A stretch of 64,000 nt of DNA from contig UQLY01000003.1 in the NCBI GenBank assembly GCA_900542015.1, positions 1 to 64,000 of the forward strand, read 5' to 3'. The notes beneath the pieces were generated by a model. It was not told where the DNA came from, did not search any database, and was given only the letters and a program-made list of their open reading frames with translations. The position numbers were made by a program, and so were the translations under genes. Positions 17,715 to 26,472 of the stretch are shown one piece after another. Position 1 is the stretch's first letter. Each line of letters opens with the position of its first letter. This DNA comes from an uncultured Lachnospiraceae bacterium. Its GTDB lineage: Bacteria > Bacillota > Clostridia > Lachnospirales > Lachnospiraceae.

Positions 17715-18836
17715 TCAGACTGCAAGGTCCACATGCTGAACGGTTCCCACGCCTCCGCTTTCTTTCAAAAAGACGCCTGTCTTGCGGATCACTGCGTTGG
17801 TATTATGATTTTCCTGATTTTTCAGTGAAAATTCCGTATCGACATTTCCCAGATAGATCGCGCCCACGTCCGCTTTTTTCAGATCCAGAAGCACGTCCCT
17901 GCCGTCTTCATCCTTTGTCCAGATCTTCAGATCCTTAAAAATGCTGTCCGCTTCGTCGATCCAGCCGTTGCCGTCCTCATCGTAAGCCGCAAGATCCGCG
18001 AAACCGTCTCCGCTTTTAGTCCCGAACAGCTCTGATCCGTCGTTGATCTTTCCGTCTCCGTTTTTATCCAGCGCCAAAAAGCCGCTGCCGTTTTCCGTAA
18101 AGGAAATCTCCTCTTCTTTGCCGTCTGCATCGAGATCAAACAGAAACTTCATATCGGATACGCCCGCCACGTCGGAATCCAGGTTGATAACCAACGGGTC
18201 CGTCACCACATAATTTTGCTGGGTAAAGGTTTCGTATTTTTCGCAAAAGGCTCTGCTCATCTCCACCGATACTCCGAAATTGATTTCGCGACCGTCCGCC
18301 GTTTTCGCCGTTCCCACCGTCTCAAATGCCGTAAACTCCGCTTCCGACACAAAACCTGAAGTTACCGTGGTTCTCGTCCAGACATTTCCTGTATTGACTG
18401 CGCCTCCCGCATTCCCCGATGCTACGGAAACAGATGCCGCCCGGGACGCGATGGTCGTCAACTGGGAAGCTGTCGCAAAGGAAGCGCCGAATGACGTTTT
18501 ATTCGATCCGTTCAGCGCGCGGATCAGTTGCAAAAGCATTTCCAGCCTGGTCTGATAAATACTTTTAGGTCCCTGGATAAACTGTCCGCTGCCGTTTTGG
18601 GTCGTTTTGCTTTTTTCAAGCATCTTCTGCAGGTTTTCCTGCTGTTTCTTTTCCTGTTGTTCTTTCTGCCCGAGCTGATATTCCTTTAATTGTTCCATCA
18701 GGCTCTTGCCCTCGGCAGAAACCTCCAGTTTTACCGCCTGCCCCGCTTTTTCGCTGATGCTTGCGGTTTCTTTCTGCTCATAGTAAATATAATCCCGTCT
18801 CGAGGACATACCTATCGTACTTGAACTGATAATCAT
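17715..18836 (-). CDS. Protein with C-terminal EF-hand-like calcium repeats
   Basis: 373 residues with no signal peptide. The N-terminal 100 residues are charged and coiled-coil-like (Glu/Lys/Gln-rich). The middle is Ser/Ala/Thr-rich. From about 220 on there are aspartate-rich calcium-type loops: FDLDADGKEE, LDKNGDGKINDGSELFG, YDEDGNGWIDEAD. This C-terminal block resembles ones found in large secreted RTX-like or adhesin proteins. AAGGAG lies 8 nt before the ATG. It is the last of three leftward genes (20273 to 17715). The function is not known; the calcium-binding role is inferred from the loops. Confidence 0.7.
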   Translation of the reverse strand: MIISSSTIGMSSRRDYIYYEQKETASISEKAGQAVKLEVSAEGKSLMEQLKEYQLGQKEQQEKKQQENLQKMLEKSKTTQNGSGQFIQGPKSIYQTRLEMLLQLIRALNGSNKTSFGASFATASQLTTIASRAASVSVASGNAGGAVNTGNVWTRTTVTSGFVSEAEFTAFETVGTAKTADGREINFGVSVEMSRAFCEKYETFTQQNYVVTDPLVINLDSDVAGVSDMKFLFDLDADGKEEEISFTENGSGFLALDKNGDGKINDGSELFGTKSGDGFADLAAYDEDGNGWIDEADSIFKDLKIWTKDEDGRDVLLDLKKADVGAIYLGNVDTEFSLKNQENHNTNAVIRKTGVFLKESGGVGTVQHVDLAV

Positions 18837-18914
18837 GGTATCGACTCCTTTCTAACCATTGATCGGCACAGGGTAATTCCTTTTACCCTTTTCATGCAAA
18901 TTGCGATGTGCTTT

Positions 18915-19505
18915 TTATTCTTCGCTTGTCTTCAGGCTTGCCGCATAGTCGTCAAACAATTTTTCCGTCGCGTCATACGTCCTCTGGCTGATGTCCGGCA
19001 GCTCCTTGCCCCAGGTTCCGGTCGCCATCTTAAAGCCTTTTTCAAAGGCGGAGCGCATTTCTTCCATTTTATCCGCATCGCCGCCTGTCAGCGCCATGGC
19101 AAAATCAAAAATCCTCTGGGAAGTCTGCTCCACGCCCCAATAACCGTCGTCGGCAATATCTTTCTGCGCCTGCGCCTTGGTAGCCGCGTCAACGGTAAAT
19201 TTGCCGCTTGCCAAAAAACTCCATATATCGTCTGCTTTTCCCAATGCAGAACCCTGCTGGCTCATCATCTGGCGGACCAGCTCCGTCATCTGCGCCGTAC
19301 GCGCTTCCATATCAGCCTGTAACTGTGCAACGATCGCGGAACGGTCCATTTTGGACGCTGCAGCCTTTCCTTCCTCCGAAGGCTCATAAACCGCGCCCGC
19401 CTGGGTCTTATCCGCCATGCTTTCCGCCTGTTTTGCCTTCGCTGCGGTATTGTAATTGCTGTACGTATCTGTATATACGCCGTTTACTCCGTTTATTCCA
19501 CTCAT
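18915..19505 (-). CDS. Small alpha-helical protein of unknown function
   Basis: 196 residues from the ATG at 19505, with GGAGG 5 nt upstream. The N-terminus (MSGINGVNGVYTDTYSNYN) looks like an unstructured, flagellar-type export leader. The rest is predicted helical and ends in acidic residues. There is no membrane segment, signal peptide or motif I can name. It lies between the FliD-C-like gene (39 bp upstream) and the EF-hand-like gene (78 bp downstream), all on one strand, and is probably part of the same machinery. Confidence 0.6.
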   Translation of the reverse strand: MSGINGVNGVYTDTYSNYNTAAKAKQAESMADKTQAGAVYEPSEEGKAAASKMDRSAIVAQLQADMEARTAQMTELVRQMMSQQGSALGKADDIWSFLASGKFTVDAATKAQAQKDIADDGYWGVEQTSQRIFDFAMALTGGDADKMEEMRSAFEKGFKMATGTWGKELPDISQRTYDATEKLFDDYAASLKTSEE

Positions 19506-19544
19506 AATTTCCTCCATTCTGCCGCCTGTTGCGGCGCTTCCCCT

Positions 19545-20273
19545 TTAAAATGTCTCGTCGTAAAGATATCCGGCGGACATCAGTTTTTGATAATCTGCCG
19601 TATTCGTATATGCGCTGCCTCCGGCATTGGTGCCCTGTACCGCCGCGGTTCCGATCTGAGCGGCTTTTCTGACAACCTTATCCGCATAGGAATTGACTCC
19701 CTGGAATATCAGCTTTAATGTGGAAATATTCGCCTGCTTCAAAGCATCCTCATCCAATTTGAGCTTGTTTACCGAATCAATGGTAATTCCCACGCTCTCC
19801 AACAGCTTTTCGTTAGCCTCCGTTGTCTGTGTCAGCCAGGACGCGTTTCTTAAAACGCCTTTGTCGTCGCTCTCACCTGCCGAACCGATTACCGTATTGT
19901 AATCCTCCACAAATGCCTTAACCGCTTTTACGATTGCATCCCAGTCATAGTCTTCCTTTTTCGTCACTTCGCCTGTTTTTTCATCCTTCGTCTCGATGGT
20001 CTTTTTTTCAAACAGGTCTTCATCCATCAGATCCAGCACGGAATTTTTCAACTCGTCCGCACTATTTTTCAGCAACGACAGTTGCTTCTTCTCGCTCTCG
20101 GCTGCAGCGGTTTCTTCGGCGTCCTGCTTTTTATAGTAAGCCTTTAACAACTTACCGTAGCTGCCGTTTTTAATGCTCATATAGTCCGTCAGACTGAAAG
20201 CACTCTCGCTGCCCGATGTCCCGATGCCCATACTGGTAAAAATATCAGTATAGTTTGTGTTCACACTTGACAT
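19545..20273 (-). CDS. FliD C-terminal-like protein
   Basis: 242 residues from the third in-frame ATG, which is 9 nt behind GGAGG; earlier ATGs overlap the site. The pattern VKAFVEDYNTVIGSAG, then LLESVGITIDSVNKLKLDEDALKQ, then a short helix and a C-terminal tail, resembles the last domain of the flagellar cap protein FliD. No flagellar genes are present nearby and the protein is much shorter than FliD. The first ~50 residues are Ser/Asn/Thr-rich. It leads an operon of three non-secreted-looking proteins whose joint role is unknown. Confidence 0.6.
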   Translation of the reverse strand: MSSVNTNYTDIFTSMGIGTSGSESAFSLTDYMSIKNGSYGKLLKAYYKKQDAEETAAAESEKKQLSLLKNSADELKNSVLDLMDEDLFEKKTIETKDEKTGEVTKKEDYDWDAIVKAVKAFVEDYNTVIGSAGESDDKGVLRNASWLTQTTEANEKLLESVGITIDSVNKLKLDEDALKQANISTLKLIFQGVNSYADKVVRKAAQIGTAAVQGTNAGGSAYTNTADYQKLMSAGYLYDETF

Positions 20274-20439
20274 ATTCATCATCCTCCTTGATTAAATTTT
20301 CCAAACAGCGAATCCATTCGCTAATCTGTCATATTGTATATCGGCTTTTTGTTCATAAACATTAGCCTTTTTCCAAAAAAATCCTGCTTTTTAAACTCAT
20401 TTTTCTAAAAAAACCTGTCTCCCGTTAAAAAACTTTTGT

Positions 20440-20501
20440 AAAAAAAGAAGGAAGTCCCCTGCGCTATGATTTTGCCGTCACAGCCTATGGAACCTCCTTC
20501 T
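20440..20501 (-). terminator. Intrinsic terminator behind the TrpB-like gene
   Basis: On the minus strand AGAAGGAGGTTCC and GGGACTTCCTTCT pair over 13 bp (two G-U), separated by a ~30-nt loop and followed by seven T. The remaining gene-free bases (20274-20439 and 20502-20564) contain nothing else recognisable beyond the presumed promoter of the FliD-C-like gene. Confidence 0.7.
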
Positions 20502-20564
20502 GAAATTTTTCCCGCAATTTATTTTTGCAGATTGATCTTACGCCCCGCAAACCTGCCTTTTGAC

Positions 20565-21938
20565 TTACAGGTTTACCTTGGGAAGTTTTGCGATGGATTT
20601 TGCAAGCTCTTCATCCGTAGGAATATAATCGCTCATTTCGCCGTCGTTGTATTTCTGGTATGCCACCATATCAAAATATCCTGTTCCGGTCAGACCGAAT
20701 ACAATATTCTTAGCCTCTCCGGTTTCTTTGCATTTCATCGCTTCATCGATCGCAACCTTGATCGCATGGCTGCTTTCGGGAGCCGGAAGGATTCCCTCTA
20801 CCCGCGCGAAGGTTTCCGCAGCCTTAAATACCTCTGTCTGCTCCACGCTTCTTGCCGTCAACAGTCCCTGATCGTACAATTCGGACACAACCGAGCTCAT
20901 GCCGTGATAACGAAGTCCGCCCGCATGATTTGCGGAAGGAATAAAGCCGCTGCCTAAAGTATACATTTTAGCAAGAGGACAAACCTTTCCCGTATCGCAG
21001 AAATCATATGCGTAAGTTCCTCTCGTCATACTCGGGCAGGAAGCGGGTTCAACGGCAATAATCTGATAATCCGCCTCTCCTCTTAAAATTTCTCCGGCAA
21101 AAGGAGAAATCAGACCGCCCAGATTGGAACCGCCGCCGGCACAGCCGATGATCATATCCGCTTTTATGCCGTATTTATCCAGCGCAGCTTTTGTTTCCAG
21201 ACCGATAATGGACTGATGCAGCAATACCTGGGAAAGCACCGATCCCAATACGTAACGGTATCCCTCCTGGCTGGTTGCGGCTTCCACGGCTTCGGAAATC
21301 GCACAGCCGAGGCTGCCCGTGGTGCCCGGAAATTCCTCATTGATCCTGCGTCCCACATTGGTATTCATGGAAGGAGAAGGCGTAACCTGCGCTCCGTATG
21401 TACGCATTACTTCGCGGCGGAAAGGCTTCTGCTCATAGGAGCATTTTACCATAAATACCTGACAGTCCAGATCGAAATAAGAACAAGCCATGGAAAGCGC
21501 CGTTCCCCACTGACCTGCGCCGGTCTCCGTCGTAACGCCTTTTAAGCCCTGCTTTTTCGCGTAGTAAGCCTGCGCTATCGCGGAATTTAACTTATGGCTG
21601 CCGGACGTATTGTTTCCTTCAAATTTGTAATAGATGTGCGCCGGAGTCTGTAATTTTTCCTCCAGGCAGTAAGCCCTGACTAACGGCGAAGGGCGGTACA
21701 TCTTATAAAAGCTGCGGATTTCTTCGGGAATGTCAAAATAAGCCGTCGTATCGTCCAGCTCCTGTTTTGCCAGTTCCCTGCAGAAAATACCAGAGAGTTC
21801 GTCTTCGGTAACCGGCTGCAGCGTGCCGGGATTCAAAATCGGCGCGGGTTTCTTTTTCATATCCGCACGCACGTTATACCACTGTTTGGGCATTTCCTGT
21901 TCTTCGAGATAAATTTTGTAAGGGATTTTCTGATCCAT
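20565..21938 (-). CDS. TrpB2-type tryptophan synthase beta-like enzyme
   Basis: 457 residues from the ATG at 21938 (GAGG 7 nt upstream). The PLP lysine lies in NTSGSHKLNSAIAQ, and the catalytic glutamate region in TTETGAGQWGTALS. The glycine-rich phosphate loop is GCAGGGSNLGG. The extra N-terminal segment and overall length fit the TrpB2 class, which can make tryptophan from indole and serine without TrpA. No other trp gene is nearby. The upstream leader is a tryptophan-specific T-box, which supports a role in tryptophan supply. Confidence 0.88.
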   Translation of the reverse strand: MDQKIPYKIYLEEQEMPKQWYNVRADMKKKPAPILNPGTLQPVTEDELSGIFCRELAKQELDDTTAYFDIPEEIRSFYKMYRPSPLVRAYCLEEKLQTPAHIYYKFEGNNTSGSHKLNSAIAQAYYAKKQGLKGVTTETGAGQWGTALSMACSYFDLDCQVFMVKCSYEQKPFRREVMRTYGAQVTPSPSMNTNVGRRINEEFPGTTGSLGCAISEAVEAATSQEGYRYVLGSVLSQVLLHQSIIGLETKAALDKYGIKADMIIGCAGGGSNLGGLISPFAGEILRGEADYQIIAVEPASCPSMTRGTYAYDFCDTGKVCPLAKMYTLGSGFIPSANHAGGLRYHGMSSVVSELYDQGLLTARSVEQTEVFKAAETFARVEGILPAPESSHAIKVAIDEAMKCKETGEAKNIVFGLTGTGYFDMVAYQKYNDGEMSDYIPTDEELAKSIAKLPKVNL

Positions 21939-21999
21939 TTCGGTTCCTCGCTTTCTTTTATTTGTATATGGGTTGCGTTTTAGGCAGGGCTTCCGCTGC

Positions 22000-22126
22000 A
22001 TAAGCAGAGGCTCGCGCATTTCCTGCGCTCGCTCGCGTTGCTCGCCGTATAGATCCGGTTCAGGCTCCTTTTGCCCGCGCTCGCGCGGCAACGGAGCCTG
22101 AATCGGATCTATACGCCTCTGCTTAT
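22000..22126. repeat. Long imperfect inverted repeat between the T-box and the TrpB-like gene
   Basis: Inner arms of 23 bp (22046-22068 and 22093-22115, 22 of 23 matching) enclose a GC-rich loop that can itself fold. Outer arms of 11 bp (ATAAGCAGAGG 22000-22010 and its complement 22116-22126) extend the stem, with a 35-nt insertion on one side rich in CTCGCG. The element lies in the transcribed leader between the T-box terminator and the gene, and looks like a small hairpin insertion of MITE or REP type. Confidence 0.65.
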
Positions 22127-22131
22127 CGCGC

Positions 22132-22436
22132 AAAAAATCCTGTCCTATCTTGCGATAGGACAGGAGTAATTTTACTTCTGCGGTGCCACCTAACTTCATT
22201 CTGATGAATGCTCTCTGCCGTGTACTGTCATACACGTTCTGCGGTAACGTGCAGCTACGTCGCCCCTACTCCCGTTTTGCGGTTTCAGTTTGCCCTCACG
22301 GGTCCATTCGCCTATCTTCTCATTACCGCAATCCCACCGCCTGCGGCTCTCTGAAAATGTTCCGAAAGGGTACTCCTCCCGATCAAAGGTTTTCAATCAT
22401 TGTTCTCAATGTAACCGATTTCTGTCATTCTGTCAA
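22132..22436 (-). promoter_or_regulatory. Tryptophan T-box riboswitch with promoter and terminator
   Basis: On the minus strand TTGACA (22431-22436) and TACATT (22408-22413) are spaced 17 bp. The leader then shows AGAGAGCC and GGTGGGA (stem I), a specifier region AATGGACC with TGG at 22304-22306, the T-box TTAGGTGGCACCGC around 22179-22192 and a 12-bp terminator with T6 (22132-22165). Uncharged tRNA-Trp would pair with TGG and the T-box and allow readthrough into the TrpB-like gene. Confidence 0.9.
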
Positions 22437-22442
22437 GTGGTT

Positions 22443-24692
22443 TCAATGGCAAACTGTTTCAATGGCAAACAGCGGTTCTCCTGCACGGACCTTCCCCTGC
22501 GCCAGCAGACGGATTCTCTCATGCTCTCCCAGTTCCGTGCATACAACCGGCGATACCATGGACAACGCGTTGCTGTTGAGATAATCAAGCTCCAGCTTCA
22601 TCAGCGGCTCTCCCTTTTTAACCTTTTGTCCTTCCGCCACAAGAACGTCGAAGCCCTTCCCTTTTAATTTTACCGTATCAATACCCACATGAATCAAAAG
22701 CTCCACGCCCGTATCCGTCACAAATCCGATCGCATGCTGCGTTTCAAAAACGAAGCCTATGGTTCCGTCTTCCGGCGCTACGACAAGCGAATCCTCCGGC
22801 GTCACAACAGCGCCGTCGCCCATCATCTTTCCGGCAAAGCCTTCATCGGGCGCATTAGAAAGGTCCGCCGCAATCCCGGTCATCGGGCTGGAAATCGTCA
22901 GCGTTCTGCGCGGGGCGTTTTTCGCATCTGCCGGGATATCCTGATCCGTCACATCCGGCTCGGCTGAATATTCCTCCGCGAGATCCGGCTCGGCTGAATA
23001 TTCATCCGTGAGATCCGATTCGGCTGAATATTCTTCCCCCAGATCCGCGTCTCCCAACGCCTCCAGATAATCCTCCAGATTGGATTTGATGACCGTGACC
23101 TGCGGACCGTAAATAACCTGTACGCCTTTTCCTTTGCGGATAACGCCCGAGGCTCCCGACGCTTTTAATGCTTTTTCATCCACCAGATTAATATCACGAA
23201 CGGTACAGCGTAACCTTGTGGCGCAGCAGTCCACATCGCTGATATTTTTCTTTCCTCCCAAGCCCTTTGTGATCAGCGCGCTTGCAGCGTTTCCGTCCTC
23301 TCCGTTTTTTGAGGCTTTGTGTTCCGTTCCCTGTTGTGCCGCATTGCGCGCATTGACATCGGCTCTTGTATACAATTTGGTTTCTTCGTCGTCATCCTCG
23401 CGACCGGGCGTTTTAAAATCAAACTTTTTAATCATATATTTAAAGATGAAATAATACAGGAAGAAATAAATAATCCCCGCCGGAATCAGCCTCATCCAGC
23501 TTGTTTTCTCATTTCCCTGTAAAACGCCGAATAAAAACAGGTCTATCAGACCGCCCGAAAAGGTAAGTCCCACCGCTACGTTCAGTATATGAGCGATCAT
23601 ATACGCCGTTCCGGCTAAAATAACCTGTACCACAAACAGCGCGGGCGCCACAAAAAGGAACGAAAACTCCAACGGCTCCGTAATACCGGTCAGCATACTT
23701 GCCAAAGATGCGGATAACAACAATCCGCCCGCCGCCTTTTTCTTTTCCGGCTTGGCGCATTGGTACATGGCGAGCGCCGCCCCCGGGAGCCCGAAGATCA
23801 TAAAAATAAATTCTCCGGAGAAATATCTTGTCGCATCGGCGCTAAAGTGCGTCACGTTCGCCACGTCCGCCAACTGGGCAAAGAAAATATTCTGCCCGCC
23901 CTGTACAAGTTGTCCGCCGACTTCCATGGTGCCGCCCACCGCCGTCTGCCAGAAAGGCATATAAAACACATGATGCAAACCAAAGGGAATCAGCGCCCTC
24001 TTGATAATACCGAAAAGCAGGGTGCCGAAATACCCCGTACCCGTCACGATACCGCCCAGGGCATAAATGCCGTTTTGCACCGGCGGCCACAGGAAATACA
24101 GAATAATTCCCACAAACATATACACCAAAGTGGAAATAATCGGCACAAAACGGGACCCGCCGAAAAAGGACAGCGCATTGGGCAATACAATCCTATGAAA
24201 ACGGTTGTGCAGCGCCGCTACGCCAAGCCCTACGATAATACCGCCGAACACACCCATCTGAAGGGTGGGAATCCCGCAGACAGAAGTGACGGTTCCTTCC
24301 AGCACGTCGCCGATGATATCGCCCTCGGGCGTAATCTTTTCATTGATTAAGAGCATAGCGCTGATCGCCACATTCATAACGAAAAAGGCAATCAACGCCG
24401 ACAGCGCCGCCACTTCCTTTTCCCTTTTTGCCATACCGATCGCAACGCCTACCGCAAAAATAATGGGCAGGTTGTCAAACACCGCGCTTCCCACTTCATT
24501 CATAATAATCAAAAGCGCATGTAAAACGGTCCCTTCGCCAAGCAACCCTTCCAATCCATAGGCGGCAATCGTCGTCTCATTGGTAAAAGAGCTGCCGATC
24601 CCGAGCAGCAGTCCCGCTACGGGAAGAATGGCGATGGGAAGCATGAAGCTGCGTCCCACACGCTGCAGAACACCAAAGATTTTATCCTTCAT
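22443..24692 (-). CDS. PTS glucose-type permease, EIICBA in one chain
   Basis: 749 residues from the ATG at 24692 (GGGAG 8 nt upstream). EIIC membrane domain: about ten hydrophobic segments, with TGITEPLEFSFLF. EIIB: DVDCCATRLRCTV, with the phosphocysteine. EIIA: LLIHVGIDTVKLKG, with the phosphohistidine. It imports and phosphorylates glucose, N-acetylglucosamine or a related sugar. The EIIB-EIIA linker holds three near-perfect 10-residue repeats (EYSAEPD type; 30-bp units at 22951-23040). Its stop lies only 7 bp from the T-box promoter, and no terminator is visible. Confidence 0.9.
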   Translation of the reverse strand: MKDKIFGVLQRVGRSFMLPIAILPVAGLLLGIGSSFTNETTIAAYGLEGLLGEGTVLHALLIIMNEVGSAVFDNLPIIFAVGVAIGMAKREKEVAALSALIAFFVMNVAISAMLLINEKITPEGDIIGDVLEGTVTSVCGIPTLQMGVFGGIIVGLGVAALHNRFHRIVLPNALSFFGGSRFVPIISTLVYMFVGIILYFLWPPVQNGIYALGGIVTGTGYFGTLLFGIIKRALIPFGLHHVFYMPFWQTAVGGTMEVGGQLVQGGQNIFFAQLADVANVTHFSADATRYFSGEFIFMIFGLPGAALAMYQCAKPEKKKAAGGLLLSASLASMLTGITEPLEFSFLFVAPALFVVQVILAGTAYMIAHILNVAVGLTFSGGLIDLFLFGVLQGNEKTSWMRLIPAGIIYFFLYYFIFKYMIKKFDFKTPGREDDDEETKLYTRADVNARNAAQQGTEHKASKNGEDGNAASALITKGLGGKKNISDVDCCATRLRCTVRDINLVDEKALKASGASGVIRKGKGVQVIYGPQVTVIKSNLEDYLEALGDADLGEEYSAESDLTDEYSAEPDLAEEYSAEPDVTDQDIPADAKNAPRRTLTISSPMTGIAADLSNAPDEGFAGKMMGDGAVVTPEDSLVVAPEDGTIGFVFETQHAIGFVTDTGVELLIHVGIDTVKLKGKGFDVLVAEGQKVKKGEPLMKLELDYLNSNALSMVSPVVCTELGEHERIRLLAQGKVRAGEPLFAIETVCH
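22951..23040 (-). repeat. Three 30-bp tandem repeats inside the EIIB-EIIA linker
   Basis: Three consecutive 30-bp units share the core ATCCGGCTCGGCTGAATATT and encode a (D/E)EYSAEPDLx pattern. The units differ at few positions, so copy number may vary between strains. The effect would be on linker length only. Confidence 0.8.
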
Positions 24693-24749
24693 TTTGATTT
24701 CTCCCTTTTTTATCTTTAGTTTCTGCAAACTTTTGAAATTTTATTGAAA

Positions 24750-25309
24750 TTATTTGAATAAATTTAATAATCTATCGAAAAATCCCAATTCTTCCTCTTC
24801 CGTTTCCGCAACAGTCTCGGTTTCCGGAACCGCAACTCCTTCCGTCCTGATCACAAACTGTACCGATTGTATATTTTTATTACGCTCCGATACAAAGGAA
24901 ACAGGTTCATAATCCGAGCCGAACAGATCCGATACGGTTTCATCCACCTTTTCTTCCAGTTTTGTGTCCAGATCCCCCGTCTGTTGTGCAAACTCGCCGG
25001 TTCCATCCGCCAATTCTCCGGTTCCGTCCGCTAACTTTTCTGCACCATCTTTTAATTCTTCCGTTCCGTTATAAAGCTGCCGGCTTCCGTCGGATAAGCT
25101 CTTAATGCCGCCGGAAACAGCTCCTGCGCCCTGATTTAACGCCGCCGCGCCGTCATATAGCTGCGAGGTGCCGTCCGCCAGGTTTTGCGCTCCCGCCGCA
25201 AGCGTCGCCGCGCCTGCGCCGGCTTCGTTTACGCCCGCCGTATACGCCTGCAGACCCTGATAAAACGCCGCGTAGGAATCCAACGATGCCTTAGCAGAAG
25301 CTAACTGAT
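24750..25309 (-). pseudogene. C-terminal fragment of a YhgE/Pip-like membrane protein
   Basis: The readable part begins without an ATG; the first usable codon is a TTG at 25283, and the frame is open back to a stop near 25340. It is made of repeated ~7-residue units such as LADGTSQLYDGAAALNQGA and ELADGTGELADGTGE, the long coiled region of YhgE/Pip-type and MMPL-type proteins. Only this tail and a short acidic end remain; the membrane domains are missing. It abuts the broken MFS gene, which suggests that a deletion joined the two. Confidence 0.7.
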
Positions 25310-26115
25310 CACAACTAAAATCTTGTGTTTTCCTCCATCAATCATTTTCTAGTAGAAAATTTGGAAATCAGCATACCGGCAACCAAGAAAATATAAAAAT
25401 AGGGCGTAACCGCCGATAACCCCTTTTCCTGGGCAAAAATAGATGAATAAGCAATCACGGCGCCGAACGGCACCATAATAAAGATCATGTTAAACATAAA
25501 CGGTAATGCCGGTTTATAAAATGCGTCCGCCAAAACAAATTTCTTGCGTTCCACTTTCGGATATTTAATCTTACAAAATGATACGCAGATCAAAGCAATT
25601 ACCGTGAGTGCAAATAAAACGATAAAGGACGCTTTACTGCTCATATGGTTCTGCACCTGTATTCCGATGAATGGTCCTGCAGCCATACCTAATGATATTG
25701 TCAGGGCAAAACGATTGACCCCCTGTCCTACTTTGTCCTGCGGAAGAACATCTCCCGCCAAAGTAGTTGTTGCAGAGCCGCACACGGAATACACAACCCC
25801 CATGTACAAACGGATGATTACTAAAATTCCATAAACAGGGAATACTGCAAATCCCAGAAACGGCAGACAAAATAAAGCTAAAAACAGCATATATACATGA
25901 TAACGGTTAAAGTTGTCCAAAATATACCCCGCAAAAGGTCTGAACAATACCGTAGCGATTGACATAGATGTTAAAACAATCCCGATTTTAGAACCGGTAA
26001 TCCCATTTTCCTGACAATAAATCGGAAGAATCGGTACCGAGGCATAAAAGGTTGCCATCATCAGTAGATTCGTAATAAATAATAATATAAATTTCTTATT
26101 CCAAATTTTATCCAT
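25310..26115 (-). pseudogene. MFS transporter, frameshifted and truncated
   Basis: The N-terminal 250 residues show a normal major facilitator pattern (ILPIYCQENGITGSKIGIVL, VLFRPFAGYILDNFNRYHVY, GDVLPQDKVGQGVNRFALT). The frame stops after SKFSTRK. Reading one base back in the A-run gives MIDGGKHKILVVIS, a plausible continuation, and then the sequence switches to the YhgE-like fragment. About the last 130 residues of a 12-segment transporter are gone, so it is unlikely to work. It is divergent from a LysR gene, the usual arrangement for such exporters. Confidence 0.75.
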
Positions 26116-26189
26116 AATTTTGAGCTATCCGATAAACGATATTTCTGATAGCTCATACCTCCTTTTATAGTAATTTTTACTCCTCGCAT

Positions 26190-26227
26190 AAAAAAATAGC
26201 GCAAGTCTGTCTTCCGACTTACGCTTT
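26190..26227 (-). terminator. Hairpin with T-run between the small gene and the MFS remnant
   Basis: AAAGCGTAAGTC ... GACTTGCGCTATTTTTTT on the minus strand. The arms AAGCGTAAGTC and CTTGCGCT are the same as those in front of the third MATE gene (17555-17597). It could act as an attenuator for the transporter gene. Confidence 0.7.
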
Positions 26228-26232
26228 ACAAG

Positions 26233-26361
26233 TTATATTCTCTTTTCCAAATTTCTTATATCGCGCCGTATTCTCCTGCAAACTCCATGATTATCTTTTT
26301 CACTGTTTTCGAGTCTCTTTAGCCGTATTTCTAATAATCTGATTTTTTCTTCCGGTTTCAT
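26233..26361 (-). CDS. Small 42-residue helical protein in the transporter leader
   Basis: An ATG at 26361 with GGAGGG 7 nt upstream opens a frame reading MKPEEKIRLLEIRLKRLENS and ending in RNLEKRI. It is strongly basic and helical. I recall short proteins of this type (MxxEEKIKLLE...) as common in Clostridia, without a known function. It stops 6 bp before the hairpin at 26190-26227. It may be a real microprotein or a leader frame whose translation affects the terminator. Confidence 0.6.
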   Translation of the reverse strand: MKPEEKIRLLEIRLKRLENSEKDNHGVCRRIRRDIRNLEKRI

Positions 26362-26432
26362 TTTACTGCCCTCCTTTTCATAATTTTTTATAATATAACA
26401 CACTTTTTTCGCACTATGAATTGAAAATATGT

Positions 26433-26455
26433 TATAATTGATAACCTAAAGTTAT
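26433..26455 (+). promoter_or_regulatory. lysR -10 box and operator-like dyad
   Basis: TATAAT (26433-26438) is followed at once by ATAACCTAAAGTTAT (26441-26455), an ATAAC-N5-GTTAT dyad at the expected transcript start. A near copy (ATAACCGTAAGTTAT) lies upstream of the methyltransferase gene at 28151-28165. LysR binding here would fit autorepression and control of the divergent unit. Confidence 0.5.
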
Positions 26456-26472
26456 TGAAAAGGAGAAATAAG

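Noticed and set aside
21939..22235. N-terminal extension of the TrpB-like protein
   Set aside because: The extension is translation of the T-box leader and the inverted repeat; the ATG at 21938 has a ribosome site and fits the family.
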